Shown here: positions 26,501-35,846 of the stretch, one piece after another
Layout: the number at the start of each line of letters is the position of its first letter
Numbering within the stretch: the first letter of the stretch is position 1
NCBI GenBank assembly: GCA_021163265.1
Contig: JAGGXC010000015.1
Span: forward strand, 1 to 48,212
Length of the DNA: 48,212 nt
Direction of reading: 5' to 3'
Origin: a bacterium
Lineage (GTDB): Bacteria; Patescibacteriota; Minisyncoccia; Minisyncoccales; JAGGXC01
Made by a program: the position numbers and the translations under genes
Notes under the pieces: model-generated
What the model saw: the letters and a program-made list of their open reading frames with translations, nothing else
What the model was told of the DNA's origin: nothing
Database searches by the model: none

Positions 26501-26713
26501 TCTTTGCAGGAAATGCTTACTATAAAGTCAGACGATGTAGGAGGAAGAGCGGCAGCTTATGAGGCAATTCTTAAAGGTGAAAAGATATCTACTCCTAATC
26601 TTCCTGCTTCGTTTAATCTGCTAGTAAACGAGCTAAAATCATTAGCTTTAGGGGTAGAGATTAAAACAAAACAAACAAAAGAAATTGCAGAGAACAAAAA
26701 AATTAAAAAATAA
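23501..26713 (+). CDS. rpoB: DNA-directed RNA polymerase subunit beta
   Basis: This 1070-residue catalytic subunit of RNA polymerase carries the family landmarks. These include [20 protein letters not shown] (about residues 110-130), the rifampicin-region segment [20 protein letters not shown] near 385, and [20 protein letters not shown] near 430. [13 protein letters not shown] lies near 685, [11 protein letters not shown] near 832, and [20 protein letters not shown] near 970. The length is that of a compact bacterial beta subunit without large lineage insertions. The usual rplJ-rplL genes are not upstream; a surface-protein gene and a 224-base leader precede it instead. rpoC follows after 6 bases. 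Confidence 0.98.
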   Translation: [1070 protein letters not shown]

Positions 26714-26719
26714 ATTTCT

Positions 26720-29700
26720 ATGAAAGTAACCGAACTTGAAGCAATTAGAATAAAATTAGCTTCTCCTCAAGATATATTGAATTGGTCATACGGAGAAGTT
26801 ACAAAACCAGAGACTATTAATTACAGAACTCAGAGACCAGAAAAAGATGGTTTGTTTTGTGAAAGAATATTTGGACCTAGCAGAGACTACCAATGTTACT
26901 GCGGAAAATATAAAGGAGTAAGATTTAAAGGAATAATATGCGATCGTTGCGGAGTGGAAGTTACAAAATCTCAAGTTCGGCGTGAAAGAATGGGGCATAT
27001 TAAATTAGCTGCTCCCTGTTCGCATATCTGGTTTCTGAAAGGTGTTCCTTCAGTGATGGGACAGATTTTAGATATTTCAATGCAAAAGTTAGAGAGAGTT
27101 GTTTATTTTTCTGCTTATATTGTAACAAAAATAGACGAAGAGGCTCGTAAGAGAATTCTTTCCGAGATAGAAAAGGAATATGAATTAAAACTTAAAAGTA
27201 TTAAAAAAGAATCCAAAGGTAACCAGAAACAAACAAAGAAATTAATTCAGGAATTAAAAGAGGCTCGTGAGAAAGCTCGAAAGGAAGTACTTGAGTTAAA
27301 AAGATTAGATGTTCTTTCTGAAATTGATTATCAAAATCTTTCTTTGAAGTATGGAGAGATGTTTGAAGCGGGAACAGGCGCAGAAACTTTAAAAAAGATT
27401 TTCTCCGAGATTAATTTAGAAGAAGAGATTTCAAAATTAAAGGAAAAGCTGAAAAAAACACAGCAGATAGATAGAAAAAAAGTTTTAAGAAGGTTAAAGA
27501 TTTTCAAAAAGATGCATGAGCAAAAAATTAGACCTGAATGGATGTTTCTTACAGTGTTGCCTGTTCTTCCTCCTGATTTGCGACCAATGGTTCAACTTGA
27601 CGGAGGCAGATTTGCTTCCTCTGATCTGAATGACCTCTATAGAAGGGTAATCAATAGAAATAATCGTCTTAAGTATTTGCTAGAGATCTCCGCCCCCGAG
27701 GTAATTATAAGGAATGAAAAAAGAATGCTGCAGGAAGCAGTAGATGCTTTAATTGATAATGGAATGAGAAAAACGCAAACTACAAGAGCTAGTACTGGAG
27801 GTAAAAGAGAACTGAAGTCATTAGCTGATATGCTTAAAGGAAAACAAGGAAGGTTTAGAAGAAATTTATTAGGGAAAAGAGTAGATTATTCTGGACGTTC
27901 TGTTATTGTTGTAGGACCTGAATTAAAACTTTCTGAGGTTGGTATTCCAAAGAAAATGGCTCTCGAGCTTTTCAAACCTTTTGTTATTCATAAAATCCTT
28001 AAACAAGAACTAGCTTATAATGTGAGAGGAGCTACTCGTTTGATCGAGGAAGAAATACCAGAGGTATGGGCAATTCTTGAGGAAGTAGTGAAAGATAAAT
28101 TGGTATTATTGAATAGGGCACCCACACTTCATCGATTGGGAATTCAAGCTTTTAGACCAGTCCTTATAGAAGGCGAAGCAATCAGAATTCATCCAATGGT
28201 ATGCCAGGCTTTTAATGCAGATTTCGACGGAGATCAAATGGCTGTTTTTGTACCTTTACTTTCCGAAGCACAACAGGAAGCTAGAAAAATAATGCTTTCT
28301 TCTCTTAATCTTCTCAAACCAGCTACAGGATTGCCTGTAGTCTCTCTTAGTAAAGATATAATTTTGGGATGTTATTGGCTTACCACGATTAAAGAAGGAC
28401 AAAAAGGAGAAGGAAAAGTTTTTGGATCGCCCGAAGAGGCTATTATGGCGTTTGAGTTAAAGCATATTGATTTGAGAGCAAAAATAAAAGTTCTGATTAA
28501 CGGAGTTCTAAAAGAGACCTCAGTTGGGCGTATTCTTTTTAATCAAGCTCTTCCGGAAGATTTTCCTTTTCAGAACATCAGAGTTAAATTAAAAGATTTG
28601 AAAAATATAGTAAGTGAGATTATTGAAGCTCATAAAACCGAGACAGGCTATTTGCCGATAGTGGAGGAGACTTTAGATAAAATAAAAGAAATAGGTTTTG
28701 AGTATTCTACAAAATCAGGGATTACTTGGGGGATGGATGATTTAGAGGTTCCTCCCAAGAAAGCAGAAATCATTGCTAAAGCAGAGAAAAAAGAAGAGCA
28801 GATTAAGAATAATTTTGAAAAAGGCTTGCTTTCTGCAGAAGAAAGAGACGGCGAAATAATAAAGGTATGGCAAGAAGCAAAAAGTGAGATTATAGAAGAG
28901 CTTTCTAAAACGCTTCCCAAAGATGGGCCGGTGTTTATTATGGTTGATTCAGGAGCGCGAGGTTCTTGGACTCAACCGGTTCAGATGGCAGGGATGAAAG
29001 GATTAGTGATTAATCCTATGGGACGTATCATAAAATTACCAGTAAAAAGCTCTTATACAGAAGGATTTAATGTATTGGAATACTTTATTTCTACTCACGG
29101 AGCTAGAAAAGGAACAGCTGATACTGCTCTTAGGACGGCAAAAGCAGGTTATTTAACAAGGAGATTAATAGATGTTGCACACGAGGTTTTAGTTACAGAA
29201 GAAGATTGCGGAGACAGAAAAGGAATTGTTGTGTTTAGAGAAGATGCAGAGAATTTGGGTCAGAAGTTTTTGTTTAAAATATTAGGCAGGGTTTCGCTCG
29301 AGGAAGTAAAGGTGAAAGGAGAAGTTGTCTTGAAAAAGGGAGAATTAATAGATTTTGAAAAGGCAAAAAAGATTATAGAAGCAGGGGTTCCTCAACTTAG
29401 AGTTCGTTCGCCTTTAAGTTGTAAAACATTGCGAGGTGTGTGCCAGAAATGTTATGGTTGGGATTTGGGAAGAAACAGAATGGTTAAATTAGGAGAAGCG
29501 GTAGGAGTAGTAGCTGCTCAAGCAATAGGAGAACCAGGTACACAGCTTACATTAAGGACTTTCCATACTGGTGGAGTAGCAGAAGGGGGAGATATTACTC
29601 AAGGTTTACCCCGAGTAGAAGAGATTTTTGAGAACAGAGCGCCAGGAGGAGAAGCAGTGATGAGCGAAGTTGATGGTCGAGTATCTTTAGTAGATGAGAA

Positions 29701-30295
29701 AAAGAAAATAGTGAAGATCTTAGTTTCTGATTCTAAAAACAAGAAGAAAGAAATAGAATACAAGATTCCCCAGGATTCTACCATCTGGGTAAGAAAAGGA
29801 CAGGAAGTTAAAAGAGGCACTCAACTTTGTGAGGGAAGTTTAAGTCTTAAAAAACTATATCGTCTTAGAGGTATTGAAGATACCTGGCGTTATATTGTTA
29901 ATCAAGTTCAGAAAATTTATGCTTCTCAAGGAGTAGATATTCATGATAAACATATAGAGATTATTACAAGGCAAATGTTTTCGCGGGTAAGAATTAAAGA
30001 TGAAGGTGATTCAGATTTTATCCCTGGTGAAATTGTAGAAAAATCAGAGGTGGTTGAAGAAAATTTAAAACTAAAACAAGCGGGAAAGAGACCAGCAAAA
30101 GTTACTCAGCTCTTATTAGGGATTTCAAAAGTGGCTCTTACCACGAGAAGTTTTCTCTCAGCTGCTTCTTTCCAAGAAACTTCTCGCGTGCTAATAAAAG
30201 CAGCAATTGAAGGGAAAGAAGATAAACTCTTGGGTCTCAAAGAAAATGTGATTATTGGAAAATTGATCCCTGCAGGTACTGGTTTTAGGAAGTAA
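26720..30295 (+). CDS. rpoC: DNA-directed RNA polymerase subunit beta-prime
   Basis: This 1191-residue subunit holds the active-site magnesium loop NADFDGD at about residues 498-504. The N-terminal zinc site is CYC and CDRC (about residues 56-75), and the second zinc site ends CKTLRGVCQKCYGWD near 905. A charged helical coiled coil covers about residues 145-270, the clamp helices follow, and GKRVDYSGRSVIVVGPEL lies near 390. The trigger-loop region and GEPGTQLTLRTFHTGG near 935 are intact. It lies 6 bases downstream of rpoB and 40 bases before ftsK. Nothing is missing, and there is no split between domains. Confidence 0.98.
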   Translation: MKVTELEAIRIKLASPQDILNWSYGEVTKPETINYRTQRPEKDGLFCERIFGPSRDYQCYCGKYKGVRFKGIICDRCGVEVTKSQVRRERMGHIKLAAPCSHIWFLKGVPSVMGQILDISMQKLERVVYFSAYIVTKIDEEARKRILSEIEKEYELKLKSIKKESKGNQKQTKKLIQELKEAREKARKEVLELKRLDVLSEIDYQNLSLKYGEMFEAGTGAETLKKIFSEINLEEEISKLKEKLKKTQQIDRKKVLRRLKIFKKMHEQKIRPEWMFLTVLPVLPPDLRPMVQLDGGRFASSDLNDLYRRVINRNNRLKYLLEISAPEVIIRNEKRMLQEAVDALIDNGMRKTQTTRASTGGKRELKSLADMLKGKQGRFRRNLLGKRVDYSGRSVIVVGPELKLSEVGIPKKMALELFKPFVIHKILKQELAYNVRGATRLIEEEIPEVWAILEEVVKDKLVLLNRAPTLHRLGIQAFRPVLIEGEAIRIHPMVCQAFNADFDGDQMAVFVPLLSEAQQEARKIMLSSLNLLKPATGLPVVSLSKDIILGCYWLTTIKEGQKGEGKVFGSPEEAIMAFELKHIDLRAKIKVLINGVLKETSVGRILFNQALPEDFPFQNIRVKLKDLKNIVSEIIEAHKTETGYLPIVEETLDKIKEIGFEYSTKSGITWGMDDLEVPPKKAEIIAKAEKKEEQIKNNFEKGLLSAEERDGEIIKVWQEAKSEIIEELSKTLPKDGPVFIMVDSGARGSWTQPVQMAGMKGLVINPMGRIIKLPVKSSYTEGFNVLEYFISTHGARKGTADTALRTAKAGYLTRRLIDVAHEVLVTEEDCGDRKGIVVFREDAENLGQKFLFKILGRVSLEEVKVKGEVVLKKGELIDFEKAKKIIEAGVPQLRVRSPLSCKTLRGVCQKCYGWDLGRNRMVKLGEAVGVVAAQAIGEPGTQLTLRTFHTGGVAEGGDITQGLPRVEEIFENRAPGGEAVMSEVDGRVSLVDEKKKIVKILVSDSKNKKKEIEYKIPQDSTIWVRKGQEVKRGTQLCEGSLSLKKLYRLRGIEDTWRYIVNQVQKIYASQGVDIHDKHIEIITRQMFSRVRIKDEGDSDFIPGEIVEKSEVVEENLKLKQAGKRPAKVTQLLLGISKVALTTRSFLSAASFQETSRVLIKAAIEGKEDKLLGLKENVIIGKLIPAGTGFRK

Positions 30296-30300
30296 TTTAA

Positions 30301-30309
30301 TGATATAAT
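30301..30309 (+). promoter_or_regulatory. Extended -10 promoter element before ftsK
   Basis: TGA-TATAAT (30301-30309) is a perfect extended -10 lying just after the rpoC stop. The expected start, near 30316, coincides with an ATG that opens an 8-codon reading frame overlapping the ftsK start. The -35 region is poor. Confidence 0.5.
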
Positions 30310-30335
30310 AAAAGAATGGATTATCTTTTACAACG

Positions 30336-32528
30336 ATGGTAAAGAAAAGAAAGAGAAATAATAAAACAAGCAAAATTAAGGCTAAATCAAAAAACGATCG
30401 CCATACCAGAACCAGAAAAGAGTTTATCGTCCTTCCAAGACAGATCAAGCAGAAGATTCTGTCGGTGGTGATGATACTGATTGCTGTAATAATTGTTTTG
30501 AGCTTTTTTAATTCAGCAGGGATAGCTGGTAGAGGTTTTATGAAAGCCTCTACATTTTTAATTGGAAAAGTTGTTTTTATATTGCCGATGTTTTTGGTAT
30601 TGGCAGCTTTTATTTTTTGGGAAGAATTAATTATTTTTGGCAAAAGGTGGTGGCTTCCGATATTAGCTATATTGGTTTTTCTTGTAGGGTTGTCAGGGAT
30701 ATTTGGTTCAATAAATCCATCTTCAAGAATGGGAGGATGGTTAGGATATGTGATAAGTTGGCCTTTGCTTTCTTTATTTGATTTTTGGGTTACAGTAATG
30801 ATTTTTGGAGGGATAAGTGTTATTGCAGGCTTAGTGCTTTTCTATCCTCTCTATAAGGAAAGAGAAAAACAAAAGCGAGAAAAAGAAGAAATTTCTTTTG
30901 TGAAAGAAGAAATTTTTCCCAGTTTTCGAGTGAAAGAAATTTCTTCTTATCGAGAGGATAAAAATAAGGAATTGTCAGAAGAAAAAATACAGAAGAAAGA
31001 AAAAGAAGTTTTATCCTCTCCAACAGATCTAAAATTAAAGCATATCCCTCTTACAAAAGAGGAAAAGAAATATCAACGACCTCCCTTTGAACTGTTAGAG
31101 AAAAACAGGAAAGGGCCCAAAACCGGCGATTTGCGAACAAATGCAGCGATTATTAAAAGAACTCTTCAGAATTTTAATATTCCTGTAGAGATGGGACATG
31201 TCAATATTGGACCTACCGTCACTCAATATACACTGAAACCTGCTGAAGGGATTAAGCTTTCTAGAATTACTTCTCTTTCTAATGATTTGGCTTTAGCATT
31301 GGCTTCTCATCCTATTAGAATTGAAGCGCCTATTCCAGGAAAATCACTGGTGGGGATAGAAGTACCGAATCAGACAAGAGGAGAGGTAAGGTTGAGAGAT
31401 CTTATTGAAAATCCAACTTTTTGGAATGCGCCTTCGAGATTGACATTTGTTTTAGGGAAAGATGTTTCAGGTAATCCGGCTTATGCCGATTTAGCCAAGA
31501 TGCCTCATCTTTTGGTAGCAGGAAGTACCGGAAGCGGAAAAACAGTTTTTTTAAACAGTCTTATTTTGAGCTTGATTTATCGTAATTCTCCTCATATTCT
31601 AAAGTTTGTTTTAATTGATCCTAAACGTGTTGAATTTCCAGTGTATAAAGGTATTCCTCATCTGATTAATTCGGTTATTTGCGATAACAATAAATCTGTA
31701 ACTGCCCTGAATTGGTTAATTGAGGAGATGGAACGAAGATTTGATATTTTCTCAAAAGTGAAAGCAAAAGATATAAACTCTTATAACGAGCAGGTAGTTA
31801 ATGGAAATGCAAGTTTAATTCCTTATATTGTTTTGATTATCGATGAGCTGGCGGATCTTATGGTAGCAAAAGGGAGAGAAGTAGAAACAGCAATTGTAAG
31901 ATTGGCTCAGATGGCGCGGGCAGTAGGGATTCATTTAGTCGTAGCTACCCAGAGACCATCGGTTGAAGTAATTACTGGGCTTATAAAAGCGAATATCACC
32001 TCGCGGGTAGCTTTTCAAGTAGCTTCGCAAATAGATTCAAGGACAGTTTTTGATATGGCAGGAGCAGAAAAACTATTAGGAAGAGGAGATATGCTTTTTA
32101 TTTCATCTGAGGTTTCAAAACCAAAAAGAATTCAAGCGCCATTAGTAACAGAAAAAGAAGTAAAAAAAGTAGTTAAGTTCTTAAAAGATCAATTTGAACT
32201 AAAAGAAACAGGACATGAAGAGCTTTCTGAAAATCTTGAACAGAGGCTTGCTGAAAGCTCTGAATCTGCTTTTAGTGCTTTTTCTAGAGGAGAAGATCCC
32301 CTTTACGAGACAGCTAAACAAGTAGTTATTAATGCAGGAAAGGCTTCTGCTTCTTTATTGCAGAGACGCCTTCAGATTGGCTATGCTAGAGCAGCGCGTT
32401 TGATTGATATGCTTGAAGAAAGAGGGATTGTTGGTCCTCCTGAAGGCGCTAAACCAAGAGAGGTATATGGCGATAAAGAAAACAATCTTGAGAATAATGA
32501 TTCTCAAGATGGATTTTTTAAGATATAA
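30336..32528 (+). CDS. ftsK: DNA translocase FtsK/SpoIIIE
   Basis: This 730-residue septal DNA pump clears chromosome ends during division. A basic N-terminus precedes four hydrophobic helices (about residues 45-175). A highly charged linker (about 178-250) is much shorter than in E. coli. The motor domain begins near 255; Walker A is AGSTGSGKTVF near 395, and Walker B is YIVLIIDELADLM near 505. The C-terminal winged-helix gamma domain (about 650-715, GKASASLLQRRLQIGYARAARL) binds the orienting sequences. The last codons lie on a perfect palindrome that looks like a terminator. It is separated from recA by 37 bases. Confidence 0.96.
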   Translation: MVKKRKRNNKTSKIKAKSKNDRHTRTRKEFIVLPRQIKQKILSVVMILIAVIIVLSFFNSAGIAGRGFMKASTFLIGKVVFILPMFLVLAAFIFWEELIIFGKRWWLPILAILVFLVGLSGIFGSINPSSRMGGWLGYVISWPLLSLFDFWVTVMIFGGISVIAGLVLFYPLYKEREKQKREKEEISFVKEEIFPSFRVKEISSYREDKNKELSEEKIQKKEKEVLSSPTDLKLKHIPLTKEEKKYQRPPFELLEKNRKGPKTGDLRTNAAIIKRTLQNFNIPVEMGHVNIGPTVTQYTLKPAEGIKLSRITSLSNDLALALASHPIRIEAPIPGKSLVGIEVPNQTRGEVRLRDLIENPTFWNAPSRLTFVLGKDVSGNPAYADLAKMPHLLVAGSTGSGKTVFLNSLILSLIYRNSPHILKFVLIDPKRVEFPVYKGIPHLINSVICDNNKSVTALNWLIEEMERRFDIFSKVKAKDINSYNEQVVNGNASLIPYIVLIIDELADLMVAKGREVETAIVRLAQMARAVGIHLVVATQRPSVEVITGLIKANITSRVAFQVASQIDSRTVFDMAGAEKLLGRGDMLFISSEVSKPKRIQAPLVTEKEVKKVVKFLKDQFELKETGHEELSENLEQRLAESSESAFSAFSRGEDPLYETAKQVVINAGKASASLLQRRLQIGYARAARLIDMLEERGIVGPPEGAKPREVYGDKENNLENNDSQDGFFKI
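32485..32519 (+). terminator. Perfect 11-base palindrome with T-run at the end of ftsK
   Basis: ATCTTGAGAAT (32485-32495) and ATTCTCAAGAT (32500-32510) pair perfectly around AATG, followed by GG and six T residues in the run 32514-32519. It lies inside the ftsK coding sequence, just before the stop. By form it is a terminator, but its right arm also covers the candidate recA -35 element, so it may equally be an operator. Confidence 0.55.
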
Positions 32529-32529
32529 T
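32501..32529 (+). promoter_or_regulatory. Candidate recA promoter
   Basis: TTCTCA (32501-32506) and a perfect TATAAT (32524-32529) are separated by 17 bases. The predicted start is near 32536, 30 bases before the recA ATG at 32566. The -35 lies in the right arm of the palindrome at 32485-32510. Confidence 0.5.
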
Positions 32530-32565
32530 AGAATAAAATATTAATTTATTCTTTTTATTCTTTAT

Positions 32566-33570
32566 ATGCCCAAAAAGAGTGAAAAAAAGAACAAAGAAAA
32601 AGATCTAATGGAAACGGTAGACGAGATTAAACAGAGATTTGGCGAGGGTGCGATTATGAAATTAAAAGATGTAAAGGCAGTGGATGTAGATACAATTTCG
32701 ACAGGTTCTCTTTCTTTAGATCTTGCTTTAGGAGTAGGAGGAATTCCTAAAGGAAGGATAATAGAGATATTTGGTCCTGAAGCAGGAGGAAAAACAACTT
32801 TAGCCTTGCATATACTTGCTGAAGCTCAGAAGAAAGGAGGACAAGTGGCTTTTATTGATGCTGAGCATGCTTTAGATCCTGACTATGCTCGAAGGATCGG
32901 TGTGAATGTTGAAGAACTTTTAATTTCTCAACCCGATTCTGGAGAGCAAGCGCTTCAGATTTTGGAAACGTTGGTAAGATCGGGAGCAATATCAGCCGCT
33001 GTGGTTGATTCCGTTGCTGCTCTTACTCCTCGCTCAGAAATTGCAGGTGAAGTAGGCGATTTTCAAATAGGTTTACAGGCTCGATTAATGAGTCAAGCTC
33101 TACGTAAGTTATCAGGCGTTATAGCTAAAACAAATACTGCTGTTATATTTTTAAATCAGACACGAATGAAAATAGGACAAGCTTTTGGAAATCCTGAAAC
33201 TACACCAGGAGGATTGGCTTTGAAATTTTATGCTTCAGTGAGAATAAATTTGAGACGGATTGCTCAGCTGAAATCCGGAGATGAAATCATTGGAGGACGT
33301 CACAAAGCAAAGATTGTAAAAAACAAGGTAGCCGCTCCATTCAAAACGGCTGAATTTGATATATATTATAATGAAGGGATATCTCGAATTTCTGATATTC
33401 TGAATCTTGCTTTAAAAAAAGGAATTGTAAAAAGAAGCGGAAGTTGGTTCCAATATCAGAATAAAAAACTCGGTCAAGGGACCGAGGGAGCAAGGAGGTT
33501 TTTGAAGGAAAACCCGGAAGTAGCAAAAGAGATTGAGAAGGAGATCCTGGAATCAGAAAAGAAGCAATAG
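32566..33570 (+). CDS. recA: Recombinase RecA
   Basis: This 334-residue RecA filament ATPase serves homologous recombination and repair. Walker A at residues 70-78 reads GPEAGGKTT, where most RecA proteins have GPESSGKTT. The Walker B region ([12 protein letters not shown]), the loop L1 region, the NQTRMKIG segment and the [15 protein letters not shown] core strand are all typical. The C-terminal domain is short and ends in charged residues. It follows ftsK with its own candidate promoter. No lexA gene is visible in the window. Confidence 0.97.
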   Translation: MPKKSEKKNKEKDLMETVDEIKQRFGEGAIMKLKDVKAVDVDTISTGSLSLDLALGVGGIPKGRIIEIFGPEAGGKTTLALHILAEAQKKGGQVAFIDAEHALDPDYARRIGVNVEELLISQPDSGEQALQILETLVRSGAISAAVVDSVAALTPRSEIAGEVGDFQIGLQARLMSQALRKLSGVIAKTNTAVIFLNQTRMKIGQAFGNPETTPGGLALKFYASVRINLRRIAQLKSGDEIIGGRHKAKIVKNKVAAPFKTAEFDIYYNEGISRISDILNLALKKGIVKRSGSWFQYQNKKLGQGTEGARRFLKENPEVAKEIEKEILESEKKQ

Positions 33571-33591
33571 TGATTTAATGAAGCAAGTAGT

Positions 33592-33795
33592 TTATTTAAT
33601 TACGAAAGGCAAGAGCCCTAAAAATCTTGCCCTTTTTATTGCCTTTGAGAGTTGTCTCTGATGTTTCGAACAAAGACCAGTCTTTTTTCTGGGTTTTATT
33701 TTTGCAGAGGCAGAAATAAACCTCTCAAGAGTTTTCTTGTCTTTGAAATCTATTTCTTTTAAATTGCGTTGGCAAAAGTAACAAGCTGTTTCCAT
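33592..33795 (-). CDS. rpsR: 30S ribosomal protein S18 (bS18)
   Basis: This 67-residue small-subunit ribosomal protein binds S6 on the platform. It keeps a zinc-type set C5, C8, C42, H45 (CYFC and CSKH), so it is the zinc-binding form of S18. The KRARFLGLLPF end is diagnostic. It is the last gene of the minus-strand ychF-rpsF-ssb-rpsR group, 15 bases after ssb. Its 3' end overlaps, on the opposite strand, a hairpin that could terminate recA. No rplI gene follows it here. Confidence 0.96.
   Translation of the reverse strand: METACYFCQRNLKEIDFKDKKTLERFISASAKIKPRKKTGLCSKHQRQLSKAIKRARFLGLLPFVIK
33608..33638 (+). terminator. Candidate recA terminator inside the antisense end of rpsR
   Basis: GGCAAGA (33608-33614) pairs with TCTTGCC (33625-33631) around a 10-base loop, followed by C and five T residues. 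It is 38 bases after the recA stop. Because recA and rpsR converge with only 21 bases between them, the terminator would have to lie in the rpsR coding region. Confidence 0.42.
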
Positions 33796-33810
33796 ATTTT
33801 TTTTTAATTC

Positions 33811-34789
<979 letters not shown>

Positions 34790-34793
34790 ATTT

Positions 34794-35822
34794 TTATATT
34801 TTAAATTCTATAACATCTCCGTCTTGGACTTTATAATCTTTACCTACAATTTTGATTTCGCCATTTTCTTTGGCTCGAGCCCACGAGCCTAGTTCAATTA
34901 ATTTATTATGCGGGATCACTTCAGCTTTTATGAATTTTTCTTTGAAGTCCGAGTGTACTTTTTGAGCTGCTTCTGTGATTTCTGAATCTTTCTTGAGCGA
35001 CCATGCCCGAACCTCTTTTCCGCCTGCTATAGTGAAGAAGGTAATTAAGTTACCAGTATTATAGCAGGCTTTTATTAAATAATCAAGGCTTGAGTTTATT
35101 CCGATTTCTTCAGCTTCTTGCTGGGAAAGCTCAGAAATTTCTTCTTCTAATTTTAGATTAATTTTCATCTTTTCCGGACTAACTTTTGTTTCTCCGTCGG
35201 TATTAAAAAGATAAATTATTGGTTTTGCGCTTAGAAACTGAAATTCTTTTATTAATTCTTTTTCTTTGGAAGTAAGATTGAGTTCTAAGATGCTTTTGCC
35301 TTGAGAAAGTCCAGTTTTTATTTTATTTAGAATTTCCTCTTTGACTAAAGCCTCTTTTTCTTGCGCTTTTATTTTCTTTTCTAATTTCTCTAATATCTTT
35401 TCTGTGGTTTCTAGATCTTTTAAAATTAACTCTGTTTTAATAATCTCAATATCCCTCTGGGGATCTACGTTTTTTTCTGTATGTTCTACTTTGTTATTTT
35501 GAAAATCTCTTACTACTTCTAAAATAATCTGACATTCTCTAATTTGAGCAAGAAATTGATTTCCCAAACCTTCTCCCTTATGAGCTCCTTTTACTAGACC
35601 GGCGATGTCAACGAATTCGATGGTAGCAGGAGTAATTTTTGAAGGATTTATTAACTTTGCGATTTTGTAGAGTCTTTGGTCTGGGACAGCGATTTTTCCT
35701 ATATTAGGAGAAATAGTAGTAAAAGGATAAGAAGCAATATCCACACTCTTTTTTGTAAGAGCCTTAAAAAGAGTAGACTTGCCTGCATTTGGTAAACCAA
35801 CAATACCTACTGAAAAAGACAT
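34794..35822 (-). CDS. ychF: Ribosome-associated ATPase YchF/OLA1
   Basis: This 342-residue P-loop protein of the Obg-related YchF family hydrolyses ATP and associates with ribosomes. The start at 35822 gives MSFSVGIVGLPNAGKSTLFK with Walker A GLPNAGKST at once; a longer reading frame reaches 35975, but its extra 51 residues do not fit the family and cross the divergent gene. Switch elements (YPFTTISPN, FVDIAGLVKGAHKGEGLGN), a coiled-coil insert (about 125-205) and the C-terminal TGS domain (HSDFKEKFIKAEVIPHNKL to GDVIEFKI) are present. It heads the rpsF-ssb-rpsR group. Confidence 0.95.
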   Translation of the reverse strand: MSFSVGIVGLPNAGKSTLFKALTKKSVDIASYPFTTISPNIGKIAVPDQRLYKIAKLINPSKITPATIEFVDIAGLVKGAHKGEGLGNQFLAQIRECQIILEVVRDFQNNKVEHTEKNVDPQRDIEIIKTELILKDLETTEKILEKLEKKIKAQEKEALVKEEILNKIKTGLSQGKSILELNLTSKEKELIKEFQFLSAKPIIYLFNTDGETKVSPEKMKINLKLEEEISELSQQEAEEIGINSSLDYLIKACYNTGNLITFFTIAGGKEVRAWSLKKDSEITEAAQKVHSDFKEKFIKAEVIPHNKLIELGSWARAKENGEIKIVGKDYKVQDGDVIEFKI

Positions 35823-35823
35823 A

Positions 35824-35838
35824 AGTATATGGTATACT
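35824..35838. promoter_or_regulatory. Symmetric back-to-back -10 elements between divergent genes
   Basis: AGTATATGGTATACT is an inverted repeat that reads as a TATACT -10 element in each direction (35833-35838 on plus, 35829-35824 on minus). The whole gap between the two start codons is only 24 bases. On the plus strand the predicted start falls within about two bases of the ATG at 35847, implying a leaderless message. Confidence 0.42.
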
Positions 35839-35846
35839 AAAAATAT

